Shown: piece by piece, positions 15,107-23,677 of the stretch | Position numbering within the stretch: the first letter of the stretch is position 1 | Layout: each line of letters opens with the position of its first letter | The notes under the pieces: generated by a model | Told to the model about the DNA's origin: nothing | Seen by the model: the letters and a program-made list of their open reading frames with translations, nothing else | The model's database searches: none | Source of the DNA: an uncultured Clostridia bacterium | Lineage (GTDB): Bacteria > Bacillota > Clostridia > Oscillospirales > Acutalibacteraceae | Direction: 5' to 3' | DNA: 64,000 nt | NCBI GenBank assembly: GCA_947628175.1 | Contig: CANQZA010000002.1 | Coordinates: 16,033 to 80,032 of the forward strand | Translations under genes and position numbers: made by a program

Positions 15107-16968
15107 AATGTCTCCAAAATAATGTTCAGTGCGGCAATATCAGCGGGATTCACTCCGCTTATTCTGCTTGCCTGACCTAAATTTTCCGGTCTGATTTTTG
15201 ACAGCTTCTCAATCGCCTCAAGTCTCAGTCCCTTTAATGTCTTATAATCTATATCGTGCGGAATTTTTTTGCATTCAATTCTTCGCATTTCTTTTATCTG
15301 CTGTTCCTGCTTTGCGATATAGCCCTCATATTTTACGGCAATTTCCACCTGCTCAAAAACAGACCGGTCATAGTCTGGCCTGTCGTCGTCAACCGGCTGA
15401 AGATCTCTGTAAGTAATCTGCGGTCTCCTGAGCAGATCAATCATCTTACAGCCTTTTTTAAGCGGTGCCGTGTTGCGTGACACAAGAATGTCCTGAAGCT
15501 GAGCAGACAGGGGAAGTGATTTTTTTGAAATGCGCTTCATTTCCGCCTCAACATTTTTTTCCTTTAATAAAAATTTATCATATCTTGCGCGTGAAATCAA
15601 GCCTATTTTGTAACCTGTCGGTGTAAGGCGCACATCCGCGTTATCCTGACGCAGTACCAGCCGGTATTCACTGCGGCTTGTCATCATACGGTAAGGATCT
15701 GTACAGCCCTTTGTAACAAGGTCGTCAATGAGCGTTCCGATATAAGAACCTCCTCTGTCAAGAACAAGCGGCTCTTTACCTTTGACAGCCAGCGCGGCAT
15801 TGATTCCCGCGACAAGCCCCTGCGCCGCCGCCTCCTCATAACCGCTTGAGCCATTGAACTGACCCGCGCCGTAAAGCCCCTTAAAATCGTTGAATTCAAG
15901 CGTCGCTTTAAGTGCCGTCGGGTCAACACAGTCATATTCAATAGCATATGCCGCTCTCATAACCTTTGCGTCTTCAAGTCCCGGTATCGTATGTATAAAA
16001 TCGAGCTGGACATCCTCGGGCAGGGAAGAGGAAAGCCCCTGAAGGTACATCTCCTCTGTATCAAGGCCGCACGGCTCAATGAAAAGCTGGTGTCGTTCCT
16101 TGTCCGAAAAACGGACAATTTTGTCCTCAAACGAAGGACAGTAGCGCGGCCCCTTTCCCTCAATTCTGCCCGAATACATGGGACTTCTGTGAAGATTGGC
16201 AAGAATGATCTGCTTTGTTTTTTCATTTGTATATGTAATATAGCAGCTTGCCCTGTTTTGGGGAGGCGCCTGTGTTTCAAAGCTGAAGGGCACTGTCTCC
16301 CTGTCGCCCTGCTGCTCCTCAAGCTCCGCAAAATGGATTGACCTTCTGTTCACTCTCGACGGCGTACCCGTCTTAAATCTGCGAAGCGGAAGATTTATTT
16401 TTTTCAGTGCCGCCGCAAGCTCGTTTGAAGGAAACATTCCGTCAGGACCGCTCGCATACGACACATCTCCTATATAAACTCTTCCGCCCAAAAATGTTCC
16501 TGTGGCAATAATCACTGCCTTTGCCGTGAAAATCGCCTCAAGCTTTGTTTTTACCTGCCACAAGCCGTCGTCTCTTTTTACAATATCAACAATTTCCGCC
16601 TGACGGATATCAAGATTGTCCTGCATTTCAAGCGTATGCTTCATTCCCGCCGAATATGCGCGGCGGTCAATCTGTGCTCTGAGGGAATGAACAGCAGGTC
16701 CTTTCCCGAGATTGAGCATACGGGACTGAATGGAATATCTGTCTGCCGCTTTGCCCATTTCACCGCCGAGCGCATCAATTTCTCTTACCAGATGCCCCTT
16801 TGATGTACCTCCGATTGACGGATTACACGGCATATTGCCCACCCAGTCAAGATTGATTGTGAATACGGCAGTCCTGCATCCAAGGCGTGCCGAGGCAAGG
16901 CACGCTTCAATACCCGCATGCCCCGCGCCGATTACTATTACATCATATTTGTCTGAAAAATATTCCAT
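15103..16968 (-). CDS. mnmG: tRNA uridine-5-carboxymethylaminomethyl modification enzyme MnmG (GidA)
   Basis: The 621-residue FAD protein starts with the dinucleotide-binding [19 protein letters not shown] (about residues 11-29). It continues with [24 protein letters not shown] and carries [21 protein letters not shown] near residue 370, with the tRNA-binding helical domain at the C-terminus. With MnmE it builds the cmnm5 group on wobble uridine 34. Length is normal. It follows mnmE on the same strand by 35 bp. Confidence 0.97.
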   Translation of the reverse strand: MEYFSDKYDVIVIGAGHAGIEACLASARLGCRTAVFTINLDWVGNMPCNPSIGGTSKGHLVREIDALGGEMGKAADRYSIQSRMLNLGKGPAVHSLRAQIDRRAYSAGMKHTLEMQDNLDIRQAEIVDIVKRDDGLWQVKTKLEAIFTAKAVIIATGTFLGGRVYIGDVSYASGPDGMFPSNELAAALKKINLPLRRFKTGTPSRVNRRSIHFAELEEQQGDRETVPFSFETQAPPQNRASCYITYTNEKTKQIILANLHRSPMYSGRIEGKGPRYCPSFEDKIVRFSDKERHQLFIEPCGLDTEEMYLQGLSSSLPEDVQLDFIHTIPGLEDAKVMRAAYAIEYDCVDPTALKATLEFNDFKGLYGAGQFNGSSGYEEAAAQGLVAGINAALAVKGKEPLVLDRGGSYIGTLIDDLVTKGCTDPYRMMTSRSEYRLVLRQDNADVRLTPTGYKIGLISRARYDKFLLKEKNVEAEMKRISKKSLPLSAQLQDILVSRNTAPLKKGCKMIDLLRRPQITYRDLQPVDDDRPDYDRSVFEQVEIAVKYEGYIAKQEQQIKEMRRIECKKIPHDIDYKTLKGLRLEAIEKLSKIRPENLGQASRISGVNPADIAALNIILETL

Positions 16969-17003
16969 ATGATATGCTCCGTGATATTAAAAAGCCCGTG
17001 TTT

Positions 17004-18368
17004 TTATTTTCCAACGCAGAAGCGGCTGAAAATATGATTTACAACCTCCTCGGTTGCCTTTTTCCCTGTAAGAGACAAAAGCTCGTCAACCGCACTGTCA
17101 ATCATAACATTTAATGCGTCATAGGTCACACCGAGATTCAGACCGTCAAGAGCCTGTTCAACGCAGCTTCGTGCATTCAACACGCAAAGCTTCTGCCGCT
17201 TGTTTGCAAGCATAGGCTGTGCGGAATCATACTTGTCCGTGCCCATCATTTCTCTTACGGCATGTTCAAGCTCCCCGAGCCCCTGCGTATTTTTTGCTGA
17301 TAGATATACTGTTTTTTCAAAACTGCGCTCTATTTGTTCGGTATCTATTACGCTTTTCAGATCCGTTTTGTTTATAACGGCAACCGCTCTTTTGCCCCTA
17401 CAGCTTTCCATCAGTCTGAAATCGTCTTCGCAAAGCTCGGCCGAGCTGTCAAAAACGGCAAGAATAAGCTCGGCTTCGTCAATTTTCCGCATGGCTCTTT
17501 CTATTCCGATTGCCTCAACGACATCCTTGCTGCTGCGAAGTCCCGCCGTGTCCGACAGATGAAGAAGCATATCGCCCAGACGAACCGTTTCCTCCACAAT
17601 ATCGCGCGTTGTGCCCTCAATATGAGTAACAATACTTTTTTCCCTGCCCGCAAGCATATTCATAAGAGTAGATTTGCCTGCGTTGGGTCTGCCCGCGATA
17701 ACCGTGTCAACCCCCTGTGTCATCACCGCTCCGTTTTCATAATTATCAAGCAGAGCCGTGAGGGAGGAGCGGGCGGTTTCAAGCGTCTGCCTCAGTGTAT
17801 CCTCGCTCAAATCGGGAATTTCCTCATCAGGGTAGTCCACCCATGCCGCCATTGAGGCGCTGCATTCGATAAGACTGTCAAGAATTTGTGAAATTTTATT
17901 GCTGAGTGCCCCTTGCAGAAGATTATAGGACGCTCTTGCCGCCTCCTGCCCCTGCGCCGAAATAAGGGCGGCCACGCCTTCCGCCTGTGCAAGGTCGATT
18001 TTACCGTTTAAAAACGCTCTTTTCGTAAATTCGCCTGCTTGGGCAGGGACAGCGCCCGCCTCAAAAACAGCCTCAAGCGTTTTTTCAACAATATAAATTC
18101 CGCCGTGAACACAAAGTTCCACAACATTTTCGCCCGTATAGCTTTTCGGCGCGCGGTAAACAAGGGCAACCGCATTATCAAAGCATTCTCCGCCGCCGGA
18201 TACGGTCCCGTATTTTGCCGTATAGCCGCTCAGCTTTTCAAGCGGCGTTTTATCCATGGCCGTAAAAACTCTGCCGGCAACCGTAATTGCATCGTCGCCG
18301 CTGAGTCTGATTATTCCGATACCCGAAACGCAGTTGCCCGTAGCAACTGCCGCGATAGTAGCCGACAT
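17004..18368 (-). CDS. mnmE: tRNA modification GTPase MnmE (TrmE)
   Basis: The 454-residue protein has an N-terminal tetrahydrofolate-binding domain (ending near FLNGKIDLAQAEGV), a helical domain, an inserted G domain with GRPNAGKSTLMN (about residues 225-236), DTAGLR and NKTD, and the C-terminal CVGK Cys motif. It pairs with MnmG for wobble-uridine modification and uses a folate one-carbon donor. It lies between jag and mnmG in the classical rpmH operon order, with gggaga before the ATG. Confidence 0.97.
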   Translation of the reverse strand: MSATIAAVATGNCVSGIGIIRLSGDDAITVAGRVFTAMDKTPLEKLSGYTAKYGTVSGGGECFDNAVALVYRAPKSYTGENVVELCVHGGIYIVEKTLEAVFEAGAVPAQAGEFTKRAFLNGKIDLAQAEGVAALISAQGQEAARASYNLLQGALSNKISQILDSLIECSASMAAWVDYPDEEIPDLSEDTLRQTLETARSSLTALLDNYENGAVMTQGVDTVIAGRPNAGKSTLMNMLAGREKSIVTHIEGTTRDIVEETVRLGDMLLHLSDTAGLRSSKDVVEAIGIERAMRKIDEAELILAVFDSSAELCEDDFRLMESCRGKRAVAVINKTDLKSVIDTEQIERSFEKTVYLSAKNTQGLGELEHAVREMMGTDKYDSAQPMLANKRQKLCVLNARSCVEQALDGLNLGVTYDALNVMIDSAVDELLSLTGKKATEEVVNHIFSRFCVGK

Positions 18369-18449
18369 AAGTCTCTCCCTTACTGAAAAACGCTTTTATT
18401 TTTATTTACATAATTATGAAAGGCGGATATAAATCCGCCTTTACCTGAT

Positions 18450-19391
18450 TTATAAGTCCTTTTTGACCTCAATCTTTCCGAACTTTGGCACATCTGCCCT
18501 GTCCACTCTTTTTTCACGGTTGGGGTCAGGTGTCTGAACGGACGATCTGCCGAACGATTTTCTTCCCGCACCGCGTGAATATGACGGGCGTCTTACTCCT
18601 CCCTCAGGCTCAATAACAACCTTTCTCTCGGTTCCGCTTCCAACGGACCGGGAGGTTACACCCTCAACTGTCTGCACTGCCGTATGAATAATTCTTCTTT
18701 CATACGGATTCATCGGCTCAAATGTATATCTTCTGCCTGATCTTGCAACAAAGCCGGCATTTTTAACCGCAAGAGATTTAAGTGTTTCCTCTCTCTTCTC
18801 ACGGTAGTTACCGACATTGAGCGTAACTCGTACATATTTATTTGTTGTATTTTTAATTGCAAGTCCTGTGAGATACTGTAACGCGTCAAGTGTTTCACCG
18901 CGGCGTCCGATTATAATTCCGTAATCCTCACAGCTTACCTCCATCTCAACAACTCCGTCAACAACCTTTGCCGTTACATCGGCATCGCCGACCCTGAAGC
19001 TGTCAATCATCGTTTTGAGATATTTGCACGCATAGTCCAGATCGACATCTGCCTGCGTGATTTTTTCCTCCTGAGGCCGGTTTGCGGGTTCCTCCTTAAC
19101 CGGAGGTGCTGCTCTGTGCGCCTTCTCCTCGGTTTTAGGCGAAACGCTCTTCACAGTGCTCTTTTTCGGAGCTTCCTTTTTCGGCTGATGCGGCTTTTTT
19201 TCCCTTTTACCGTCATCATAGCTTGCCTTAACACGGGCATCTGCGCCGCCGAAAAGCCCTAAAATCTTTTTTTTCGGCATAGAAACAATCTCAATCTTAA
19301 CATCAGCAGTAAGCGGAGCGTTAAGACCCGCTTTAGCAGAAAGGGTTGCTTCCTCTATTGTTCTGCCGGTACCGACAAATTCCTTTATCAT
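18450..19391 (-). CDS. jag: Jag/KhpB family RNA-binding protein (Jag-N, KH, R3H)
   Basis: The start is taken at MIKEFVGTGRTIEEA (19391), the Jag-N domain, rather than the longer ORF. A charged, low-complexity linker (about residues 60-120, rich in K, P and E) follows. A KH domain then holds DYGIIIGRRGETLDALQYL (GxxG as GRRG), and an R3H domain holds PYERRIIHTAVQ. The C-terminus has an extra basic R/S-rich tail. KhpB-type proteins bind RNA and influence cell division and envelope homeostasis. It follows yidC after a 143-bp gap rich in inverted repeats, one of which overlaps this start codon. Confidence 0.92.
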   Translation of the reverse strand: MIKEFVGTGRTIEEATLSAKAGLNAPLTADVKIEIVSMPKKKILGLFGGADARVKASYDDGKREKKPHQPKKEAPKKSTVKSVSPKTEEKAHRAAPPVKEEPANRPQEEKITQADVDLDYACKYLKTMIDSFRVGDADVTAKVVDGVVEMEVSCEDYGIIIGRRGETLDALQYLTGLAIKNTTNKYVRVTLNVGNYREKREETLKSLAVKNAGFVARSGRRYTFEPMNPYERRIIHTAVQTVEGVTSRSVGSGTERKVVIEPEGGVRRPSYSRGAGRKSFGRSSVQTPDPNREKRVDRADVPKFGKIEVKKDL

Positions 19392-19495
19392 AAATTTCCA
19401 TTGCCTTTCCGCCCACAAATATATACAGAATTTCCACCTCCGTCTGTGGGCATACGGTTATGAGATGGAAATTTAGGTATCCTGCGCAACGCAGG
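19391..19495 (-). promoter_or_regulatory. Nested inverted repeats in the yidC-jag gap
   Basis: TAAATTTCCAT (19391-19401) pairs with ATGGAAATTTA (19465-19475). Inside it GCCCACA (19411) pairs with TGTGGGC (19445). A separate perfect hairpin CCTGCG-CAA-CGCAGG lies at 19481-19495. On the minus-strand mRNA the proximal arm of the outer stem abuts the jag start codon, so folding could limit jag translation or protect the upstream message. Confidence 0.6.
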
Positions 19496-19534
19496 CTGTC
19501 TTTCTATTGCTGCGTCATTGCAATTATCCGACAA

Positions 19535-20512
19535 TTATTTTATTTTTTTTATATTCTCTTCCCTTGAACGGCGCTCAATCGTGTTTTCAACCATAAGCCT
19601 TGCCTGTGTTTTTCTGGGCGGGAATTTCCAGAATATAAATAGCTGCTGCAAAATCGCAACGAGATTTGAGATAATCCAATAAAAGCCTACCGCGGCCGTT
19701 ACTTTGAAGGAGATGTAAAAAGAGAAAAACGGCATCATTAACATCATCATCATCATTGAACCCATCTGCTGGCTTGCCGCGGGATTATTCTTTTTCTGTA
19801 TAAGGGTTGAAACAAGGCTTGAACCGAGCGATGTAACAAGGCACAGGATAGGTATTATAACAATAATTCCGTCCTTCCAGTGCGGAATTGCCGTCATATC
19901 AATGCCGAAAAGGGTCATTCCCTCACGGTATGAGGCAATCTGTATATTCATCCGCTCTGTAAATAAATCGGGAAATTTCGCAGTAAGCGTATCCCTGAAA
20001 GAATCAAAATTTTCAAGAATACCAAGCTGAAGGTAATTCCCTTTATATCCGAGTTCCTTTACAACCTCTGCAATTTCATTTGCGTGGTCATTAAAACCGC
20101 TCATTCCCAAAACATAGGAGAGGGGATAATAAATAATTCCGATAATTCCCATAAGAAAAACCATCTGGAAAAGCATTGGTCCGCAGCCCATTTGCATGGG
20201 ATTGTGTCCCTCCCGCGCATAGAGCTCCTGCATCTCCTGATTTAACTTGTTGCGATCCCTGGGATCGGGATATTTTTTCTGTATTTTTTGAATTTTTGGC
20301 TGAAGCCTTGTTGTCTTTGCCATTGTTTTCTGCTGCTTAATATTTATAGGAAGCAGCAAAAGCCTTGTGACGACGGTAAAAATAATGATTGCCAAAAAAT
20401 ATTCGTTTGAGAGCACTCCCAAAAGCAGGCTCATACATTTACCGAAAAGCCAGTACAACGGCTTCAAAAAACCCATACCGCCCGATGCTGCGGCGAGTAA
20501 GATACTATTCAT
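19535..20512 (-). CDS. yidC: Membrane protein insertase YidC (SpoIIIJ/Oxa1 family)
   Basis: The 325-residue protein has the Firmicutes YidC layout: a first helix near residues 40-60, the cytoplasmic hairpin PKIQKIQKKYPDPRDRNKLNQEMQELY, and further helices with ILCLVTSLGSSLVSTLIQKKNNPAASQQMGSMMMMMLMMPFFSFY. The C-terminal tail is basic. It has no large periplasmic domain, as expected for a Gram-positive. It inserts membrane proteins with or without Sec. In spore formers this paralogue can serve sporulation (SpoIIIJ). The start overlaps the yidD stop. Confidence 0.95.
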   Translation of the reverse strand: MNSILLAAASGGMGFLKPLYWLFGKCMSLLLGVLSNEYFLAIIIFTVVTRLLLLPINIKQQKTMAKTTRLQPKIQKIQKKYPDPRDRNKLNQEMQELYAREGHNPMQMGCGPMLFQMVFLMGIIGIIYYPLSYVLGMSGFNDHANEIAEVVKELGYKGNYLQLGILENFDSFRDTLTAKFPDLFTERMNIQIASYREGMTLFGIDMTAIPHWKDGIIVIIPILCLVTSLGSSLVSTLIQKKNNPAASQQMGSMMMMMLMMPFFSFYISFKVTAAVGFYWIISNLVAILQQLFIFWKFPPRKTQARLMVENTIERRSREENIKKIK

Positions 20513-20760
20513 TCATTGTCCTCTTCCGTTTTCTTTGGGGGAACAGGATCCCAGCCGCCCTTAAAAAAAGGATTGCACCTTAAAATACGCCCCGCCGCAA
20601 GCAGACAGCCCTTAAAAATTCCGTGAATTTCAATTGCTTCAACCGCATACTGAGAACAGGTGGGTGTATAGCGGCAGCTTCCGTGAGAAAATCTCGGACT
20701 GATTGTAAGCTGATAGGTTCTGATTAAAAAAATCAGCGCTTTTTTAATATACTTTCTCAA
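20509..20760 (-). CDS. yidD: Membrane protein insertion efficiency factor YidD
   Basis: The 83-residue protein carries the family signature IRTYQLTISPRFSHGSCRYTPTCSQYAVEAIEIHG with conserved Cys residues, followed by GRILRCNPFFKGGWDPVP. It is an amphipathic inner-membrane-associated factor that assists YidC. The start is a TTG overlapping the rnpA stop (GATTGAG), preceded by gggag, so it is translationally coupled. Length and place between rnpA and yidC are standard. Confidence 0.95.
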   Translation of the reverse strand: MRKYIKKALIFLIRTYQLTISPRFSHGSCRYTPTCSQYAVEAIEIHGIFKGCLLAAGRILRCNPFFKGGWDPVPPKKTEEDNE

Positions 20761-21089
20761 TCGAGTACTCCCATTTCCGTAAGCTGAGCCTCCATCTGGT
20801 CTCTGACTACCTGCATCTTTACGCAGGCGGTTCTGCTCCTTGCGACAAAAACAATATCCCAGTCACCGCTGAGTCTCGGCTCAAGCTCAAAAAACGCAGC
20901 CCTGATAACTCTTTTGGCGCGGTTGCGTCTGACTGCCCCTCCGATTTTTTTGCTGCCGGTAATGCCGATGCGCGTATTGCCGCGTCTGCTTTTAATCACA
21001 TAACTGACAAGATAGGCGCCTGCACGGCTCTCGCCCCTGTAATACAGGCGGCGGAAATCCTTATTTTCTTTTAAGGCTTTGCTTTTCAC
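20757..21089 (-). CDS. rnpA: Ribonuclease P protein component
   Basis: The 110-residue basic protein has the RNR motif as AVRRNRAKRVIRAAF (about residues 50-64) and the C-terminal WDIVFVARS strand. It is the protein subunit of RNase P, which matures the 5' ends of tRNAs. The GTG start follows gggagtgatt. It lies between rpmH and yidD as in most bacteria. Confidence 0.96.
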   Translation of the reverse strand: MKSKALKENKDFRRLYYRGESRAGAYLVSYVIKSRRGNTRIGITGSKKIGGAVRRNRAKRVIRAAFFELEPRLSGDWDIVFVARSRTACVKMQVVRDQMEAQLTEMGVLD

Positions 21090-21110
21090 CTAATCACTCC
21101 CAATCGGTAA

Positions 21111-21245
21111 TTAGTAAGAAAGCTTCTTTCTTCCCTTTGCACGGCGGCGTGCAAGTACTTTTCTTCCGTTTCTTGTTGACATTCTTTTTCTGAAGCCGTG
21201 CTCCTTTTGGGCATGTCTCTTCTTAGGCTGGAAAGTTCTTTTCAT
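21111..21245 (-). CDS. rpmH: 50S ribosomal protein L34
   Basis: This 44-residue gene is too short for the ORF track but unmistakable: it begins [21 protein letters not shown] and ends [12 protein letters not shown], the canonical L34 sequence, and is very basic. The ATG follows ggagtgaaga. It is the first gene of the minus-strand operon running to rsmG, with a strong promoter about 100 bp upstream. Confidence 0.98.
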   Translation of the reverse strand: MKRTFQPKKRHAQKEHGFRKRMSTRNGRKVLARRRAKGRKKLSY

Positions 21246-21353
21246 TTTCTTCACTCCATTCAAAAGACTAAACTTGTCTTAATCTTTATATTCTCTGCAC
21301 GGCATAGTGCAGGCATTTGCGTATAGGAATACAACTCCGCAATATCGGGAAAT

Positions 21354-21383
21354 ATTATATATTAAAGGGACAAGACTTGTCAA
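21354..21383 (-). promoter_or_regulatory. SigA-type promoter for the rpmH operon
   Basis: On the minus strand TTGACA (21378-21383) and TATAAT (21354-21359) are separated by 18 bp. Both hexamers are perfect matches, as expected for a highly expressed ribosomal protein gene. The predicted leader is about 100 nt. Confidence 0.8.
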
Positions 21384-21492
21384 CAAAAAAATCAATAATC
21401 TTGTATTTATTCATTATATGTATTATAATAATACCATATATTGTGCCACATTATTTTGTGACAACAATGCCATTCTTTTTAAGGAGCTAACT

Positions 21493-22200
21493 ATGCTGGG
21501 AATAATCGGTGCGATGGAAGTCGAGATAGACGAAATCAAAAAGAAAATCAAAAACAAAACAACCTCATCCATAGCAGGCGTCGATTTCGTGTGCGGATTT
21601 ATGGAAAATGTTATGGTCTGCGCGGCAAAATGCTCGCCGGGCAAGGTGAACGCCGCCTTGTGCGCACAGGCTATGATAGACAATTTTGACATTGATAAAA
21701 TCATAAACATCGGCGTGGGCTGCTCGCTGAACAGCTATGTTGCGGTAAAAAATGTTGTAATCGCCACAGATGTGTGCGAGTATGATATTGACATCACGGC
21801 ACTCGGGGAGCCGAGAGGGTACATAAACGGACTTAATACAATCAAGGTCAAGGCTGACGAACAGCTTTCCGAGCAGCTTGCAAGAACCGCAATACAATCA
21901 GGTGAAAAAATCCATCGCGGCACTGTTGCAAGCGGTGATACCTTTATTGCCGACGCGGCACTCAAACAAATGCTCTCCGACGAGTTCGGCGCAATCTGCG
22001 GTGAAATGGAGGGCGGCGCAATAGGGCATACCTGCGCGGCAAACGGCATTCCGTTTGCGGTGCTCCGTTCAATAAGCGACGGAGGCGACGAAAAATCGTC
22101 CATAGATTATCCCACATTCAAAAAAATTGCCGCAGAAACCTCTACGGCAATCCTAATCGAATATATAAAATCAGAGCAAAAGCAGTTTTCCTTATTCTAA
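21493..22200 (+). CDS. mtnN: 5'-methylthioadenosine/S-adenosylhomocysteine nucleosidase
   Basis: The ORF track extends upstream, but aaggag before ATG 21493 and the family start MLGIIGAMEVEIDEIK fix the gene at 235 residues. Motifs include IIGAMEVE at the N-terminus, NIGVGCSLNSYVAVKNVVIATD, VASGDTFIAD and EMEGGAIGHTCAANGIPFAVLRSISDGGD with the catalytic Glu and Asp. It hydrolyses MTA and SAH, salvaging products of SAM-using enzymes. Its 3' end overlaps the convergent XRE gene by 9 bp. Confidence 0.94.
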   Translation: MLGIIGAMEVEIDEIKKKIKNKTTSSIAGVDFVCGFMENVMVCAAKCSPGKVNAALCAQAMIDNFDIDKIINIGVGCSLNSYVAVKNVVIATDVCEYDIDITALGEPRGYINGLNTIKVKADEQLSEQLARTAIQSGEKIHRGTVASGDTFIADAALKQMLSDEFGAICGEMEGGAIGHTCAANGIPFAVLRSISDGGDEKSSIDYPTFKKIAAETSTAILIEYIKSEQKQFSLF

Positions 22201-22818
22201 AAGCGTATTGATAATATGTTCCTCGGCGCTTTCAATAATGGTGTGTAAAGCAGTCCTTTCACTTAAATCAGTACCTGTTCTTGATTTATCCTCAATAAAA
22301 ACAAAGCGTGCGTCCTCAACGGCAAGCGCAGCCGAGGCAAGCTCTCTTCCAAGGGAATAGTCAATCTTGAACATTTCTTTGGGAAGAATTCCCGCCTTTG
22401 CCATTGTTATTGCCCCGCGGTAGAGGCAAAGCGTGTAATAATCATATATATATTTTACGGCACTGTCGTTGCTTGTACTTGAAATCATCTTAAGCAAAAG
22501 CTCTGTCGCTTTACCGAGGGTTACTATCGAATTTTCACTGTCCGCGCTTGCAATACAGGAGAGATTTACACCGTTTCTGTTTTCGCTCACGCCGAGCAGG
22601 TAATCCGTGGTAACACCATAATATTCTCCGCATTTAATAACAAAATCAAGTCCGCATTCTCTTATACCCTTTTCATAATGGCTCAAAAGGGCCTGTGATA
22701 TACCCAGATCCGCCGCCGCTTTTTTCTGGCTTATTCCTCTCTCCTTGCGCAGCTGCGACAGCTTTTTAGAAAATTTTGACGATTTTACCTGCTTTGTTAT
22801 TTCCTTTTCATCTTTCAT
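22192..22818 (-). CDS. XRE-family helix-turn-helix transcriptional regulator
   Basis: The 208-residue protein has an N-terminal Cro/CI-type domain (about residues 14-70: LSQLRKERGISQKKAAADLGISQALLSHYEKGIRECGLDFVIKCGEYYGVTTDYLLG). A helical C-terminal domain of about 130 residues follows that I do not recognise. It is divergent from the phosphatase gene, and its own promoter contains a TTACAAAT inverted repeat, so it probably regulates itself and perhaps its neighbour. It overlaps the 3' end of mtnN by 9 bp tail to tail. The signal or target pathway is unknown. Confidence 0.88.
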   Translation of the reverse strand: MKDEKEITKQVKSSKFSKKLSQLRKERGISQKKAAADLGISQALLSHYEKGIRECGLDFVIKCGEYYGVTTDYLLGVSENRNGVNLSCIASADSENSIVTLGKATELLLKMISSTSNDSAVKYIYDYYTLCLYRGAITMAKAGILPKEMFKIDYSLGRELASAALAVEDARFVFIEDKSRTGTDLSERTALHTIIESAEEHIINTLLE

Positions 22819-22839
22819 CCTTACACGACCTTAAAAATA

Positions 22840-22878
22840 TTACAAATTGTATTATACCACCATATTACTATTTGTAAA
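22840..22878 (-). promoter_or_regulatory. XRE regulator promoter with overlapping inverted repeat operator
   Basis: On the minus strand TTTACA (22873-22878) and TATAAT (22851-22856) are 16 bp apart. The arms TTACAAATTGTA (22840-22851) and TACTATTTGTAA (22866-22877) are inverted copies with one mismatch. One arm covers the -35 and the other abuts the -10, the arrangement expected for autorepression. Confidence 0.6.
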
Positions 22879-22937
22879 GTTGCAATCTGAATTTGTTAAT
22901 TAATTGTAATATTTTGCGCTTAAAAGGAGTTTTTTAT

Positions 22938-23573
22938 ATGAAAACCTATACAATTTATCTTTTTCGCCACGGGATAACCCAAGGCAACTTAAACGCACAG
23001 TATATTGGTCATACAGACCTTCCACTCACTACAGATAGTATATCACAACTGAAAGCCATCAGCGAAAGGGAGGGTTATCCGCAGGTTAACGCCGTTTTTT
23101 CGTCCCCGCTTAAAAGATGTGCCGACTCGGCAAAAATTATGTTTGATAACAAAAATGTAATCATTATTGATGATTTTATTGAATATAATTTCGGCGAATT
23201 TGAGGGAATGCGCTTTGATGATTTAAAGGACAATGATGATTTCAAAAACTGGATGAACGGTGATATTCATGCAAAGCCTCCCTTCGGCGAGAGTAATGCC
23301 GAATTTGCCCAACGGATATGCTCTGCTTTTGAAAAGGTAATAAACGGCTGTCTTAAAACGGGTACGGATAAAATCGCCATCGTTGGTCATGCCGGAGCGA
23401 TTATGACGATACTTGCGTGCTACGGTATACCTGAAGCGCCTATGGCGCACTGGCAGATGGATCCCGGCTACGGCTATGTGCTGAAACTGACGCCGTCTCT
23501 TTGGATGAGGGCAAATAAAATAGAGGTTGTCGATACTGCTCCGACTCCCCTTGAAAAGATAAGAAAGAAATAA
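22938..23573 (+). CDS. Histidine phosphatase family protein (phosphoglycerate mutase-like)
   Basis: The start is set at ATG 22938 behind aaaggag, giving 211 residues. The catalytic LFRHGITQGN (RHG motif, about residues 8-14) is present, with SSPLKRCADSAKI, an acidic EYNFGEFEGMRFDDL segment and the second His in VGHAGAIMTIL. The pattern resembles CobC-type alpha-ribazole phosphatases and broad-specificity phosphatases. There are no cobalamin genes nearby, so the substrate is open. It is divergent from the XRE regulator and is followed by a long perfect hairpin. Confidence 0.88.
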   Translation: MKTYTIYLFRHGITQGNLNAQYIGHTDLPLTTDSISQLKAISEREGYPQVNAVFSSPLKRCADSAKIMFDNKNVIIIDDFIEYNFGEFEGMRFDDLKDNDDFKNWMNGDIHAKPPFGESNAEFAQRICSAFEKVINGCLKTGTDKIAIVGHAGAIMTILACYGIPEAPMAHWQMDPGYGYVLKLTPSLWMRANKIEVVDTAPTPLEKIRKK

Positions 23574-23630
23574 TTTGTATAGGCCGTGCCTTTTAATCCT
23601 TCAGCATGGTCAGCTCTTTTTAGAACAATC

Positions 23631-23666
23631 CGAGCACCCCTGAAACAGTTGTTTCAGGGGTGCTCG
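23631..23666. terminator. Long perfect hairpin between convergent genes
   Basis: CGAGCACCCCTGAAAC and GTTTCAGGGGTGCTCG form a perfect 16-bp stem with a 4-nt loop between the phosphatase and the convergent LCP gene. Neither side has a strong T run, but position and stability suggest a bidirectional terminator. Confidence 0.7.
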
Positions 23667-23677
23667 TCCATTCAAGC

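Noticed and set aside
23631-23666. Riboswitch or mobile-element end
   Set aside because: A single perfect hairpin between convergent genes is better explained as a terminator; there is no target duplication or transposase.
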